From: Candidatus Kouleothrix ribensis | GTDB lineage: Bacteria > Chloroflexota > Chloroflexia > Chloroflexales > Roseiflexaceae | DNA: 64,000 bases | Assembly: GCA_016722075.1 (NCBI GenBank) | Contig: JADKGW010000002.1 | Location: 558,001-622,000, forward strand | Reading direction: 5' to 3' | In this document: positions 1 to 9,222 of the stretch, piece after piece | Position numbering within the stretch: position 1 is the first letter of the stretch | How the letters are laid out: every line of letters starts with the position of its first letter | Made by a program: the position numbers and the translations under genes | Notes under the pieces: generated by a model | What the model was told of the DNA's origin: nothing | Databases searched by the model: none | The model's input: only the letters and a program-made list of their open reading frames with translations

Positions 1-803
1 AAGCATCGACCCGCGTCTCGATCGAGGTTGCCACCTGGCTGAATGCGCGCGGCATCCGGGTGTGGCGCGGCGTGTCGCACGAGGGCCGCGAAGAGCCGCG
101 CGTGCTCGAGGGCCTCGATCTGCTGATCGCGCTGGGTGGCGACGGCACCGTGTTGCGGGCGGCACGCCTGGCCATCCCACGCGGTATTCCGGTGCTGCCG
201 GTGGCGCTCGGCCGCCTGAGCTTTATGTCCGAGCTCGAGCCTGAAGAGCTGGTCGATGGACTCGAAACCCTGCTCAGCGGCGGCGGCTGGCACGACGAGC
301 GCTCGCTGATCGCGGCCACTATCGTTCACGATGGCCATAGCGGCGGCGCGCCCGAGACGGTGCTGGCACTGAACGAGATCTTGCTGGCGCGCGGCGAGAT
401 CAACCGCGTGGTTGGTATCGATGTCGAGATCTATGATGCGCGCCTGACCAGCTACCATGCCGATGGAATCATCGCGGCGACCGCCACCGGCTCGACGGCC
501 TACGCGCTCGCGGCCGGCGGCCCGGTGATCGACCCGCGCTCGCGCGCGCTGGTGCTGGTGCCGATCGCCGCGCACCTGACCAACATCCCGTCGCTGGTGC
601 TGCACGAAGATGCGCTGGTTCGCCTGAAGCTGCGCAGCCGCCACGCCGCCGCATTCTCGGTCGATGGCCGCGCGGGCGTGCCACTCCACGAGGGCGATGT
701 GATTGAGGTGCGCCGCGCCCAACAGATCTGCGTGTTTGCGCGGGTCCACCCACCCAGCACCTTCTACAGCATGCTGACACGGCGGCTCCGCCGCGACACC
801 TGA
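1..803 (+). CDS. nadK: NAD kinase, 5' end outside the window
   Basis: ATP-dependent phosphorylation of NAD to NADP in the cytoplasm. The frame is open to the first base of the window: before the GTG at 60 it already reads a family-like segment (EVATWLNARGIRVWRG), so the true start lies upstream and the gene is partial. The diagnostic GGDGT motif, with the catalytic Asp, lies near base 140 and is followed by the FM-EL and GSTAYALAAGGP (substrate-binding) segments expected in this family. The C-terminal beta-sandwich part with VDG(R) is present. It ends about 260 bp before the next gene on the same strand. GC-rich host codon use. Confidence 0.95.
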   Translation, partial: ASTRVSIEVATWLNARGIRVWRGVSHEGREEPRVLEGLDLLIALGGDGTVLRAARLAIPRGIPVLPVALGRLSFMSELEPEELVDGLETLLSGGGWHDERSLIAATIVHDGHSGGAPETVLALNEILLARGEINRVVGIDVEIYDARLTSYHADGIIAATATGSTAYALAAGGPVIDPRSRALVLVPIAAHLTNIPSLVLHEDALVRLKLRSRHAAAFSVDGRAGVPLHEGDVIEVRRAQQICVFARVHPPSTFYSMLTRRLRRDT

Positions 804-1063
804 TCGCGCTGGCTGCGCAGCCACCACCCCGGCTGGTAGCCGGCGAGCGCATCAGAACGCCATACTCCCCCGCGCGCGGCGCACCAGGCCTGCGCTTGCG
901 AGCCGGCCGGGGCGGCTATGCGCAATATACGATACACCCTAGTATTCCCCTGCTCGACCAACCTCACCTGGCCAGATGCGGCGGCGGCGCGTATCGAATC
1001 AGCCTGTTCGCAACGTTCAATAATATGCCCCCTCACCGCAGCACCACACAAGGAGAATGGACT

Positions 1064-4000
1064 ATGCGATGTAGAATCACCCTCCTGTTGGTCCTGGCCG
1101 CGCTGCTTGGCAGCCTGGCCCCTTCTGCACGGCCGGCGCTGGCGATCGTCGCCGAGCCGCAAGATACCCCAACGCCGCGGGTATCGAGCGACGCGACCGG
1201 CTTTACGCTGGCTTCGCCCAAGCTGTTCTGGTTCAACGGTGTGCCGGCCTGCCCACCCAACATCGCCGAGCCTGGCGCGGCCATCGCCGCCACAACCCCC
1301 CAGACGATCAGACGCGTGCCGGCGCACGGCGGGCTGATACGCACCCTGTATTACCAAGACGAGCTGTGCGGCGGCGGGAAGATCTTCTCGAATATCGTCG
1401 CCGACACCAACTACCTGTACTGGCAGGCGCCCACCGGGCTGGTGCGGCTCTCGACTAACGCCAACCCCGGCGACCCATACCAGCTAGTCAATGCGCTGGT
1501 GAAGCCCAACGGCCAGCTGGCCAACGCCAGCGACCGCACCTACTACCTCAGCCCAAGCGGGCCGAACACCGAGATCGGCTATGTGCTCAAGTCGAACAAC
1601 CAGCGCGTCAACCTCACCACCGTAGGCGGCAGCGCCGGTAACCTGCAGTTCGACGGCAGCTATGTCTACTTCACGCTGGCCGGCACGCTCTACCGCCTGA
1701 ACCCCGGCGTAGACGTAGGCATCCCGCTGGCGAGCGGTGTCACCGGCTACTACGCCGAGGGCTACCGTGTCACCGTGCTGGGCCAGTTCGTGCTGATCAC
1801 CGATCGCGTATACATCGGCCAGGGCCGCACGGTTACGATCTACAACAACCGCAACAACACGCTCGGTGGCAGCCCGATCTACACCAGCGGCGACACCACC
1901 GCCAGCGTCTACGACCTGGCGACCGACAAAGATAACCTGTTCGTATTCGAGCGCGAGCAGCTGCCCTGCAGCCCGCAGCCGTGCTTCCCGAGCTACAACG
2001 ACGTGCTGTTCCGCATGAGCCGCAGCGGCGCGTCGCCCGTGCCGATCTACACCACCCTGCCGACGATCTTCGCCGACACGCATGGCCTGACCACCGACGG
2101 CATATTTCTGTACTGGGAAGAGAACAGCGTCGTCCAGCAGCTGCCGAACGATGCCAGCGCGCTGCCGAATATCAACATGCGCGTCACCGGCATCGAGGTG
2201 ACCCAGGGCATCCAGAGCCTGAGCAACAGCGTGCAGCTGATCCAGAACCGCCGCACGTTCGTGCGCGTCTATGTCAAGTCCGACGGTGCGGCCGTGTCGG
2301 GCGTGGGCGCCCAGCTCAGCAGCTCGCTCGGCGTGCTGCAGCCGGTCAACCCGGCCGGCACAACGCTGACGGTGCGTGCCACACCCAACCGCGACGATAT
2401 CAACCAGAGTTTCCTGTTCGAGCTGCCCTGGAGCTGGACCACCTCGGGGCCGATCCAGCTTACGGCCACGCTGAACCCATTCAAGTATCCGCTCGAGCCG
2501 AACTATACCGACGACGTGCTGCTGAGCCCAATCCTCAGCTTCAAGCCCTCGCCCAGCCTGTCGGTGCAGTTCTTCCGCCTGAACTACACGATCGGCGGCA
2601 GCACCTACCGCCCACGTATCAGCGAAGATGTGCTGAAGACCTACTCGTGGATCATGCGCGCCTACCCGATCGGCGGCGCGGTTGGGCAGAACTTCAAGCC
2701 GACGCTCTGGGATGTCGATGGCAGCACCAAATTGGGCGGCTGGGTTAATCGCAGCAGCTCCGACTGCACCACCAGCAAGATCGGTGCCAAGGACCTGGCA
2801 CTCTGCGCCAGCTACTACACCAACGGCTGGCTCAACTACTATCGCGAGCACGGCTGGGTGCCGAATGTCACCTCGTTCTACTACGGCATGATCTCCGACA
2901 CCTCGAACAACTTCCCACGCGGCCAGGCGATCTACGATCGCACCTCGGTGGGGCCAGCCGGCACGCCAGGGCAGTTTTTCAGCCTTGGGCAGGGCTGGGA
3001 CACCGACGGCAGCTACGCCGACTGGTATGCCGGCCACGAGATCGGCCACTCGCTCGGCCGCGCCCACCCCAACGCCGGGTCGGATAACCCGGCGACCGAC
3101 CCGGCGGTTGAGAACTGTGGCCACAGCCGCAGCGACCCCGGCTTCCCGTATGGCAACACCAGTAGCTCGCGCGCGCCAATCGGGCCGGCCGACAACAGCA
3201 TCGAGGGGTTTGACGCCGGCGACCCATCGTTCGGCATCGCCAAGGCGGTGTACCCCAGCAGCACCTGGAACGACGTGATGAGCTATTGCTCGAACCAGTG
3301 GCTGAGCGACTACACCTACAACGGCATGTACAGCTACATGATCAGCCACCCCAGCGCACCGCCTATGCTCCAGAGCGCCGGCCTGGCCCTCAGCGGCGAT
3401 TTCCTGTCGGTATCAGGGCATATCGACCCGGTGGCGCACAGCGCCGGCTTCGCGCTGGTGCAGCGGCTCACGAGTGTCGCGGTGCAGCCGCCGCTCGTGC
3501 CGGGCGGCTATGCCCTGCGGCTGCTGAACGCACAGAGCGGCGTGCTGGCGACATACGCCTTCACGCCCATTGCCGACCAGGAGAGCACGCTGCTTGGCTT
3601 CAACCAGGTGGTGAACTTCGTGGCCGGCACCCGCACGCTCCAGGTCGTCGACCTTGGCACCAGCCAGGTGCTGGCCAGCCGCGCGGTCAGTGCCAACCCA
3701 CCCGCGATCAGCAATGTCGCGCTGCAGGGCGCGCCCAGCCCGGTCAGCGGCATAGTGACGCTAGGCTGGACGGCCAGCGACCCTGATGGCGACGCGCTGA
3801 CGTTCGACATCTACTACAGCCGCGACAATGGCGCGACCTTCCAGCCGGCCAAGATGGGTGCCAGCGGCAGCAGCGCCCAGATCGACACCGCCAAGCTCGG
3901 CGGCAGCGGCAGCGCCATCTTGCGCGTGGTCGCCAGCGACGGCGTGAACAGCGCCGAGGCCAGTAGCGCGCCGTTTACGATGGCAAACAAGCCGCCCGAG

Positions 4001-4669
4001 CCATACATCCTCACACCCGGCAACAACACGCACATCCACTATGGCCAGCTGGTCAACTTCAGCGGCATGGCCTTCGACCCGCAGGACGGCACGGTGGCGG
4101 CAGGTGGGCTGGTGTGGACTGATGCCCAGGGCACGCCACTAGGCAATGGGCCGCTGCTCTCGCTCGACCAGCTGCCGGTTGGCAGCAACCAGATCTTCCT
4201 CAAGGCGACCAATAGCGCGAACCAGCAGGCCAGCGCCAGCGTCACCGTGATCGTCGACGACGACCTGAACCTGCCAGGGCCAACCCTGATCGCCGGGCCG
4301 GGCCAGGTCGGCTGGCAGGTGGCCGCCGGCACGCTGCAGCTACAGACCGCGCAGGTGAGCATCAGCAACGCCGGCAGCGGCGCGCTCAACTGGGAGGCCA
4401 GCAGCAACCAGCCCTGGCTGGCACTGAACGCCGCGAGTGGCAGCGTGGCCGAGGGCGGCGACCCATCCACGCTGACGCTGACCGCCAACCCGGCCGGGCT
4501 CGCGCCAGGCACAACCCACAGCGCCACGCTGACGCTGACGCGCCCGGCGATCAACGGCGCGCCAGCCCAGACGATCAGCATCCCCGTGTCGCTCTCGATC
4601 GGCGATGTCTGGAATAATGTCGCGGCGACCGGGCTTGGCCGGCTGTATCTGCCGGTGGGCCGCAAGTAG
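1064..4669 (+). CDS. Large secreted zinc metalloprotease with Ig-like/BACON-type tail
   Basis: About 1,201 residues. I chose the ATG at 1064 because AGGAG sits at 1051 and the protein then opens with a clear signal peptide (MRCR, hydrophobic core, Ala-rich cleavage region). Residues 30-430 resemble a beta-propeller of repeated YLYW/YFT strands. The catalytic part carries HEIGHSLGRAH from residue 658, an HExxHxxGxxH metzincin-type zinc site. The C-terminal third reads as Ig/fibronectin-like strands and a BACON-like domain (GALNWEASSNQPWLAL). The last residues, YLPVGRK, resemble the short tail found on many Chloroflexia exported proteins. The substrate is unknown; an extracellular or surface role is inferred. 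The open frame continues upstream to 896, but that extension has no signal peptide. Confidence 0.85.
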   Translation: MRCRITLLLVLAALLGSLAPSARPALAIVAEPQDTPTPRVSSDATGFTLASPKLFWFNGVPACPPNIAEPGAAIAATTPQTIRRVPAHGGLIRTLYYQDELCGGGKIFSNIVADTNYLYWQAPTGLVRLSTNANPGDPYQLVNALVKPNGQLANASDRTYYLSPSGPNTEIGYVLKSNNQRVNLTTVGGSAGNLQFDGSYVYFTLAGTLYRLNPGVDVGIPLASGVTGYYAEGYRVTVLGQFVLITDRVYIGQGRTVTIYNNRNNTLGGSPIYTSGDTTASVYDLATDKDNLFVFEREQLPCSPQPCFPSYNDVLFRMSRSGASPVPIYTTLPTIFADTHGLTTDGIFLYWEENSVVQQLPNDASALPNINMRVTGIEVTQGIQSLSNSVQLIQNRRTFVRVYVKSDGAAVSGVGAQLSSSLGVLQPVNPAGTTLTVRATPNRDDINQSFLFELPWSWTTSGPIQLTATLNPFKYPLEPNYTDDVLLSPILSFKPSPSLSVQFFRLNYTIGGSTYRPRISEDVLKTYSWIMRAYPIGGAVGQNFKPTLWDVDGSTKLGGWVNRSSSDCTTSKIGAKDLALCASYYTNGWLNYYREHGWVPNVTSFYYGMISDTSNNFPRGQAIYDRTSVGPAGTPGQFFSLGQGWDTDGSYADWYAGHEIGHSLGRAHPNAGSDNPATDPAVENCGHSRSDPGFPYGNTSSSRAPIGPADNSIEGFDAGDPSFGIAKAVYPSSTWNDVMSYCSNQWLSDYTYNGMYSYMISHPSAPPMLQSAGLALSGDFLSVSGHIDPVAHSAGFALVQRLTSVAVQPPLVPGGYALRLLNAQSGVLATYAFTPIADQESTLLGFNQVVNFVAGTRTLQVVDLGTSQVLASRAVSANPPAISNVALQGAPSPVSGIVTLGWTASDPDGDALTFDIYYSRDNGATFQPAKMGASGSSAQIDTAKLGGSGSAILRVVASDGVNSAEASSAPFTMANKPPEPYILTPGNNTHIHYGQLVNFSGMAFDPQDGTVAAGGLVWTDAQGTPLGNGPLLSLDQLPVGSNQIFLKATNSANQQASASVTVIVDDDLNLPGPTLIAGPGQVGWQVAAGTLQLQTAQVSISNAGSGALNWEASSNQPWLALNAASGSVAEGGDPSTLTLTANPAGLAPGTTHSATLTLTRPAINGAPAQTISIPVSLSIGDVWNNVAATGLGRLYLPVGRK

Positions 4670-4702
4670 CGCCCCCGGCGCTACACCCTTGGGTATGCTT
4701 GA

Positions 4703-4740
4703 ATGCCCTCCGTGGCTTCGCCACGGAGGGCATATTTCGG
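4703..4740 (+). terminator. Strong hairpin terminator after the metalloprotease
   Basis: A perfect 14-bp stem (4703-4716 with 4720-4733) with a TTC loop, followed by ATTTC rather than a long T run. It lies 33 bp after the protease stop and before the convergent VOC gene, so it may serve both strands. Confidence 0.7.
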
Positions 4741-4788
4741 GCGGCTTCGCCGCGCCTGAGGCCCACCACACGTGCGAAGATGGCGATA

Positions 4789-5175
4789 TTATTGGCCGGC
4801 TGGTGGTTCCCAGAGTTCCACCTTGTTGCCATCTGGATCTATTACCCAGGCGAACTTCCCATACTCTGACTCATCAATCTTGTCGAGCATAGTGCAGCCT
4901 TCGGCCCTCAACACCTTGACCAGCGCGTGAAGATCTGCTACTCGATAGTTGATCATAAACGGTGCGCTACTCGGAGCAAAGTCGTTGCTGGTTGCGTCGC
5001 CGACAGTCCAAATGGTAGTTCCCGCCATCGGCTTGCCGTCCGAATCGGTCCATTTAAATGCGGTTCCGCCCCAATCCTGCACATCGATTCCAAGGTGCTC
5101 TTTGTACCAGGCCCTAAGCGTAACCGGATCAGGCGAGTTGAAGAAGATACCGCCGATACCAATCACTCGTTGCAT
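4789..5175 (-). CDS. VOC (glyoxalase/bleomycin-resistance fold) family protein
   Basis: 128 residues, the usual size for a two-module vicinal-oxygen-chelate protein. The opening GIGGIFFNSPDP with WYKEHLGI and the closing FAWVIDPDGNKVELWEP are the family signatures; the terminal Glu in VELWEP is the usual metal ligand position. The substrate cannot be told from sequence, since family members include isomerases, dioxygenases and antibiotic-binding proteins. It is convergent with the metalloprotease and separated from it by a strong hairpin. Upstream lies about 345 bp without a credible gene. Confidence 0.85.
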   Translation of the reverse strand: MQRVIGIGGIFFNSPDPVTLRAWYKEHLGIDVQDWGGTAFKWTDSDGKPMAGTTIWTVGDATSNDFAPSSAPFMINYRVADLHALVKVLRAEGCTMLDKIDESEYGKFAWVIDPDGNKVELWEPPAGQ

Positions 5176-5520
5176 AGCTGTCTCCTATCCGTGAATACCG
5201 GTGACAGGAAAGAAAGCCCAACCCTTCACGTCAGCGGGCATGGTCAGGGCGATGTGTTAATCCGCCAAACCGAACACACGATGCAACACCGCTCTGCCAA
5301 AGGCTACAAACGCCGACTGGGTAACTCCTGTGATTGACTGAATAGAGCACATGCAAAGCACGCGCTGTGATAGACGAGCGAACCGGTGAAGCTCAGCCGC
5401 CCGCGCCGCAATTTGCATGGATGAAGCGCTTCCCGCTGGCACGTTGGCCCTGATCTCACAGCGCGCCAGGCGGCGCGAGCCGGGCTGGAATGCCAGGTGA
5501 GCCGGGCGCATGCCAGTACG
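5176..5520. other. Stretch without a credible gene
   Basis: About 345 bp between the methyltransferase-like gene and the VOC gene. Short open frames exist on both strands, but none has a ribosome binding site or a recognisable family. The base composition is close to that of the flanking host genes. It must hold the promoter of the VOC gene. Confidence 0.5.
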
Positions 5521-6036
5521 TTAGGCAGTGCTGCCAGTGCCTTCCCCATAGGCATGAATCGTAAAGCCCCACCTTGGCACACAACGCCGGTAAGCGCGGT
5601 AGGCCTCGGGGAATCGCGCATTGAGTGTAGGCTCTTCGTACAAGACAACAAAAGCATGGAATGCGACCAACACGACCAGCGCGTACTCGACGATCGCGGC
5701 GCTTCCGAAGAGCCACGCTTCCCCGAGTAGAACCGCGAGAACCCCGTTGTACATGGGGTTGCGGGTGTAGCGGTACAGGCCACGCACGACAAGTACGCAC
5801 GGTGGATCAATAGGCGCCAGCGTGCCGTTGCCGGCCGTGAAGAAGTCCCAGACGCAGCGCAGCAGAACCACGACGCCGACGATCGAAAGAAACAAGGCAG
5901 CAGCGGATGAAAGGGTAAGGGCTGGAACATGCAAATCACCAGAGGCACGCAGCATCCGGTAGGGCAGGTAGCCCGCAACAACCCCTGGCAAGAGAGCCGC
6001 GAAGAATAGCGCTCTCACGGCTAAGAACACGTTCAT
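5521..6036 (-). CDS. Isoprenylcysteine carboxyl methyltransferase-like membrane protein
   Basis: 171 residues with four or five hydrophobic helices. The C-terminal half holds RGLYRYTRNPMYNG and later EEPTLNARFPEAYRAYRRCVPRW, the SAM- and lipid-binding pattern of the ICMT/PEMT family of integral-membrane methyltransferases. Bacterial members methylate small or lipid substrates, but the substrate here is unknown. It follows nurA on the same strand by 31 bp and may be co-transcribed with it. The stop codon lies in GCCTAAC. Confidence 0.8.
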   Translation of the reverse strand: MNVFLAVRALFFAALLPGVVAGYLPYRMLRASGDLHVPALTLSSAAALFLSIVGVVVLLRCVWDFFTAGNGTLAPIDPPCVLVVRGLYRYTRNPMYNGVLAVLLGEAWLFGSAAIVEYALVVLVAFHAFVVLYEEPTLNARFPEAYRAYRRCVPRWGFTIHAYGEGTGSTA

Positions 6037-6067
6037 GGCGAACAGCCTGCACCGCCCAACTCAAGAG

Positions 6068-7405
6068 TTATACGGCCTGGTGCTCTTTGCTCTCGCGTTT
6101 GCGCGAGTCGCTGGCGGGCAGCTCGGCGCGCAGCAGGCTGCCCTCGACAATGCCCAGAAACGCGCGCCGATCGGCCGCACGCACGATCGCCTGCTCGTGG
6201 GCGCGCGCCAGCGCCACCGGGTAGCCCTGGCCGCGCATACACTGGTCGTACACCAGCGCGTGAACCAGCCCGACCTGCGCGCGGTCGTCGGCGACCCAGC
6301 GGGGCAGCTCGACCCGCGCGATCTCGCGGCCGACGCGCATATAGAAGAAGTGGATCAGGTGTGGGCCATACGCCTCGACATTGATGCGCGACAGCGAGGC
6401 GAACAGCGGCCCGCGCTGGCCATCGGCCAGCATATCGGCCAGGATGTCGGCGTCGGTGAGGCCCTGGCAGACCATGCACGCCGGCACGCGCCCGGCGGCC
6501 GCGTCGCTACAGGCGCTGCACTTGGCGCCGCGCGACTGGGCCAGGTCAACGTCGGGGCAGAACATCAGGCGGATGGCGCCGGCCACCTCGGGCGCGCGCG
6601 GCCGGCTGATGTACGAGGCTACCGGGATGCCGCGCGCCTGCATAGCGTCGAGGTAGCGCAGGTAGGGCAGCAGAAACTGATCCTGCACGAACTTCTCGGC
6701 GCCGGCCAGTGTCCAGCGCACCAGCGTGCCGTCCTGCAGCGCGATCGCCGGGATTCGCTCGGCCGATGCATGCGGCTGTACGGGCATAAAGTCGAGCATC
6801 GCCTGCTGGTATCCCGGCCCATCCGGGCGATCTGCAGATACCGATGCGCCGGGCGCTTGGGTCGGTCCGCGCGCATCCGGGCGATCTGGGGACAAAAACT
6901 CGTCGGCCAGCTCGGCCAGTGCCAGGCCCTCTTCGATATCGCGCTTGGCGCTGAGGTAGTTGCCCTCGATCGGAATGCGCCGCACCCCGTCGGACAGATA
7001 CAGGTCTTCGTCGCGGTAGTACAGCGACGGGCGCGACGTGAGCCGGGCGGCCGGGTGCGCGCCATAGCGCAGAAACACCCGCCCGATATTGATCACATAG
7101 CAGGCGGCCATGCCATGGCGCTCGACATCGATCTGCGAGCCGTCGGTGGCGATCAGCGCGTAGTCGGCCGGGCAGGCGGGCAGGTCGTAGCTGGTGTTCA
7201 GCGGCTCGATCGGGCGGGCCAGCAGCCACGCGGCCGTCTCGCGGCTGAGGTCGGTAGCCCTGGCCCACTGCTCGTACTCGGCCGACTCCTCGAGGTAGCG
7301 GCCGAGCGCCAGCGACTGGCGCTGCTGCTTCTGGCTCGCATCAACCGCCAGCGAGCCGCTCATAGTACGCACCTGGCGGCTGAGCGCCGAGAGATCAAGG
7401 GCCAT
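6068..7405 (-). CDS. nurA: NurA-domain 5'-3' nuclease
   Basis: 445 residues. The N-terminal third holds the motif ALIATDGSQID (near residue 85), the first metal-binding Asp motif of NurA nucleases. The C-terminal part contains IHFFYMRVGREIARVELPRW, also typical of the family. NurA works with the HerA helicase in DNA end resection in archaea and in some thermophilic and Chloroflexota-type bacteria. No herA lies next to it here; the HerA-like ATPase at 22,794 belongs to the mobile element and is a TraG/VirD4 type. Four Cys near residue 300 could bind a metal. Confidence 0.85.
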   Translation of the reverse strand: MALDLSALSRQVRTMSGSLAVDASQKQQRQSLALGRYLEESAEYEQWARATDLSRETAAWLLARPIEPLNTSYDLPACPADYALIATDGSQIDVERHGMAACYVINIGRVFLRYGAHPAARLTSRPSLYYRDEDLYLSDGVRRIPIEGNYLSAKRDIEEGLALAELADEFLSPDRPDARGPTQAPGASVSADRPDGPGYQQAMLDFMPVQPHASAERIPAIALQDGTLVRWTLAGAEKFVQDQFLLPYLRYLDAMQARGIPVASYISRPRAPEVAGAIRLMFCPDVDLAQSRGAKCSACSDAAAGRVPACMVCQGLTDADILADMLADGQRGPLFASLSRINVEAYGPHLIHFFYMRVGREIARVELPRWVADDRAQVGLVHALVYDQCMRGQGYPVALARAHEQAIVRAADRRAFLGIVEGSLLRAELPASDSRKRESKEHQAV

Positions 7406-7490
7406 GGCGCGATCCTTTATATACAGGAGTTACGCGGTGGCCGCGTTTCGGGCAATTTCTGCATTCGGCAGCGTGGTACTACATCTTATA

Positions 7491-7535
7491 CTGTTGTCGG
7501 TTGTTGCGCTCTGCGAGCGCAACAACCGACAACAG
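7491..7535. repeat. Perfect 21-bp inverted repeat (hairpin)
   Basis: Arms 7491-7511 and 7515-7535 are exact reverse complements around a TGC loop. It lies between the stop of the TPR protein gene and the start of nurA, both on the minus strand. No T run follows on either side, so it may be a terminator-like or protein-binding structure rather than a standard intrinsic terminator. Confidence 0.8.
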
Positions 7536-7672
7536 AACAGCACCATGCTGCCGCAGGCAAACCACCGACCACCTAACTCCAGTCATATCGAGTGGTATCT
7601 GCGCCAAGCATAGTACATATGTTTTTATTTGTCAATCGATCGGGCGCGCTCGGGATGTGCCGGCTGAGGCGC

Positions 7673-9163
7673 TCAGGCGCCTAGCTCGCGCAGCACCGCA
7701 TCGGCACTGGCATCTGCGCCGCGCAGCCCGGCGATCTGGGCAGCAACCCCACGCGCCTCGGTGCGCTGGCCGGCGCGCAGGTAGGCCGCGCAGAGCATCA
7801 GCAGGGCGCGCTCGTCGGCCGGATCGATCGCCAGCGCGCACCGGCAGCCCTCGATCACCTCGGCCAGATCGCCCTGGCCCAGCGCCAGCGCGGCCAGCCC
7901 ACGCCAGGCCGGCGCCAGCCGACCGTCGAGCGCGGCGGCGCGGCGCAGCGCGGCCTGCGCCGCCGCAACGTCGCCCTGGTCGCGCGCCAGTAACCCGCTG
8001 CACAAGGCTGCCAGCGCGGCGTGCTGCGGCGTCGCCGCGCCGAGCTGCTCGAGCGCCTCGAGGCTGTGCAGCGTAACCCTGAGCACATGCGCCCCCAGAG
8101 CCAGTGGGTCGTCGGTGGCGAGCAGGGCACGCACATACGCCGCGTGCGCATCGGCCGATTCAGGCAGCGCCGCAACCGCCCGGCGCAGCGGCTCGACCGC
8201 CTCGCGCGGCAGGCGTGCGTCGAGGTAGCCGCAGCCTTGCCGCAGCAGCGCCAGCCCCTGCTCGCGCGAAGCCGTCTCGCCGCGCTCATCGGCCATGTCG
8301 GCACACGCCAGCTCTTGCAGGCTGCGTAGCGCGTCGAGCCGCCCGCCACCATACATCCCCTGCCGAAAACCCAGCAGCAGCATATCGTAGCGCGCGCGCT
8401 GCTGCTCGTCGCGCAGGATGCGCCGGGCGACCTCGATCTCGTGCATGCGCGCATCGCGCTCATCGGCGGTATAGCCTGGCGTGAGCAAAATCGCCTTCTG
8501 GCGAGCCAGGCAGGCCGCGTCGACCACGCCGGGGGCGGGCGGGCTGGCCGGCACGATCGGCCCGGCCCCGCCGAAATCGTGCGCCGAGCGCATTGGCGGC
8601 GCCGACACGCTGGGCGGCAGCAGGTGCTCGGCGTTCAACCCGATCAGCGCATAGTAATCGACCGGCTCGGCCGCAGGTGGGCCAGACTCGGGCGGGGTGG
8701 CCGGCGCCTGGGGCATAACAGGGCGCGCTGTGCCGCAAAACGCGCACCGCCGGCTATCGGGCGGCAGTGGCGCAGCGCAGCCGGCGCAGCGCAGCACCGC
8801 CGGGCGCACAGCCGCACCCGGCCGGGCGCGCATAGCATCGTACATCGCGCGCAGCTGCGGGTCGGTGAGCGTGCGCCCGGCCAGCTCGAGCAGCTCGAAG
8901 CGGCGGGCCGGCTCGGGCGCCAGGTGGGCCGGATCGTCGGGGAACAGCACCCGCAGCTGGCGGTAGCGCCGCGCGATCGTGCGGGTGTCGGCCGCCGGCA
9001 CTACACCCAGCAGCAGGTAGAAATCGAGGCCGTTAGCAACCGCCTGGGCGATCTGCGGCGTGCCAAGCTCGAGCCCACGAAAAAACCCGCGGGTCAGCGC
9101 GCCACACGTTGTACAGATGCCGTCGTCGTCGAGCGGCGCGGCGCAGGCAGGGCAAGCATGCAT
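7673..9163 (-). CDS. Zinc-ribbon, J-like and TPR-repeat protein
   Basis: 496 residues. It opens with a zinc ribbon (CPACAAPL...CTTCGAL). Residues 45-110 resemble a J domain (DFYLLLGV...IARRYRQL...YDAM) but lack the HPD motif needed to stimulate DnaK. A second Cys pair (CAGCAAPLPPDSRRCAFCG) follows near 125-145, then another J-like segment (YYALIGL...RARYDMLL), and Ala/Leu-rich TPR-like helices to the end. It is probably a scaffold. It lies just downstream of the FHA/zinc-ribbon gene on the same strand, and the two may act together. No Shine-Dalgarno sequence is obvious before the ATG. Confidence 0.7.
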   Translation of the reverse strand: MHACPACAAPLDDDGICTTCGALTRGFFRGLELGTPQIAQAVANGLDFYLLLGVVPAADTRTIARRYRQLRVLFPDDPAHLAPEPARRFELLELAGRTLTDPQLRAMYDAMRARPGAAVRPAVLRCAGCAAPLPPDSRRCAFCGTARPVMPQAPATPPESGPPAAEPVDYYALIGLNAEHLLPPSVSAPPMRSAHDFGGAGPIVPASPPAPGVVDAACLARQKAILLTPGYTADERDARMHEIEVARRILRDEQQRARYDMLLLGFRQGMYGGGRLDALRSLQELACADMADERGETASREQGLALLRQGCGYLDARLPREAVEPLRRAVAALPESADAHAAYVRALLATDDPLALGAHVLRVTLHSLEALEQLGAATPQHAALAALCSGLLARDQGDVAAAQAALRRAAALDGRLAPAWRGLAALALGQGDLAEVIEGCRCALAIDPADERALLMLCAAYLRAGQRTEARGVAAQIAGLRGADASADAVLRELGA

Positions 9164-9178
9164 AGTTTTGAGATTCGG

Positions 9179-9222
9179 GTTTTGAGTTGAGCTCTGTCAA
9201 TACCAAGCTCAGAACTCAAAAC
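9179..9222 (-). terminator. Hairpin between FHA and TPR genes
   Basis: The arms GTTTTGAGTTGAGCT (9179-9193) and AGCTC-AG-AACTCAAAAC (9206-9222) pair with a 2-base bulge. It starts right after the FHA stop codon, so it is a likely terminator or attenuator for that gene. Confidence 0.5.

Noticed and set aside
1484..3349. Very long minus-strand open frame (over 600 codons) opposite the metalloprotease
   Set aside because: It is a shadow frame in GC-rich coding DNA with Ala/Val/Gly/Arg noise. The plus frame has a signal peptide, a ribosome binding site and a zinc motif.
5176..5525. Possible integron attC site (GCCTAAC at the methyltransferase stop, GTTGGGC near 5214)
   Set aside because: The two core-like boxes are about 310 bp apart, too far for attC, with no paired inner boxes and no integron integrase in the window.
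6035..7576. Long plus-strand open frame opposite nurA
   Set aside because: Shadow of nurA; no start signal and no recognisable fold.
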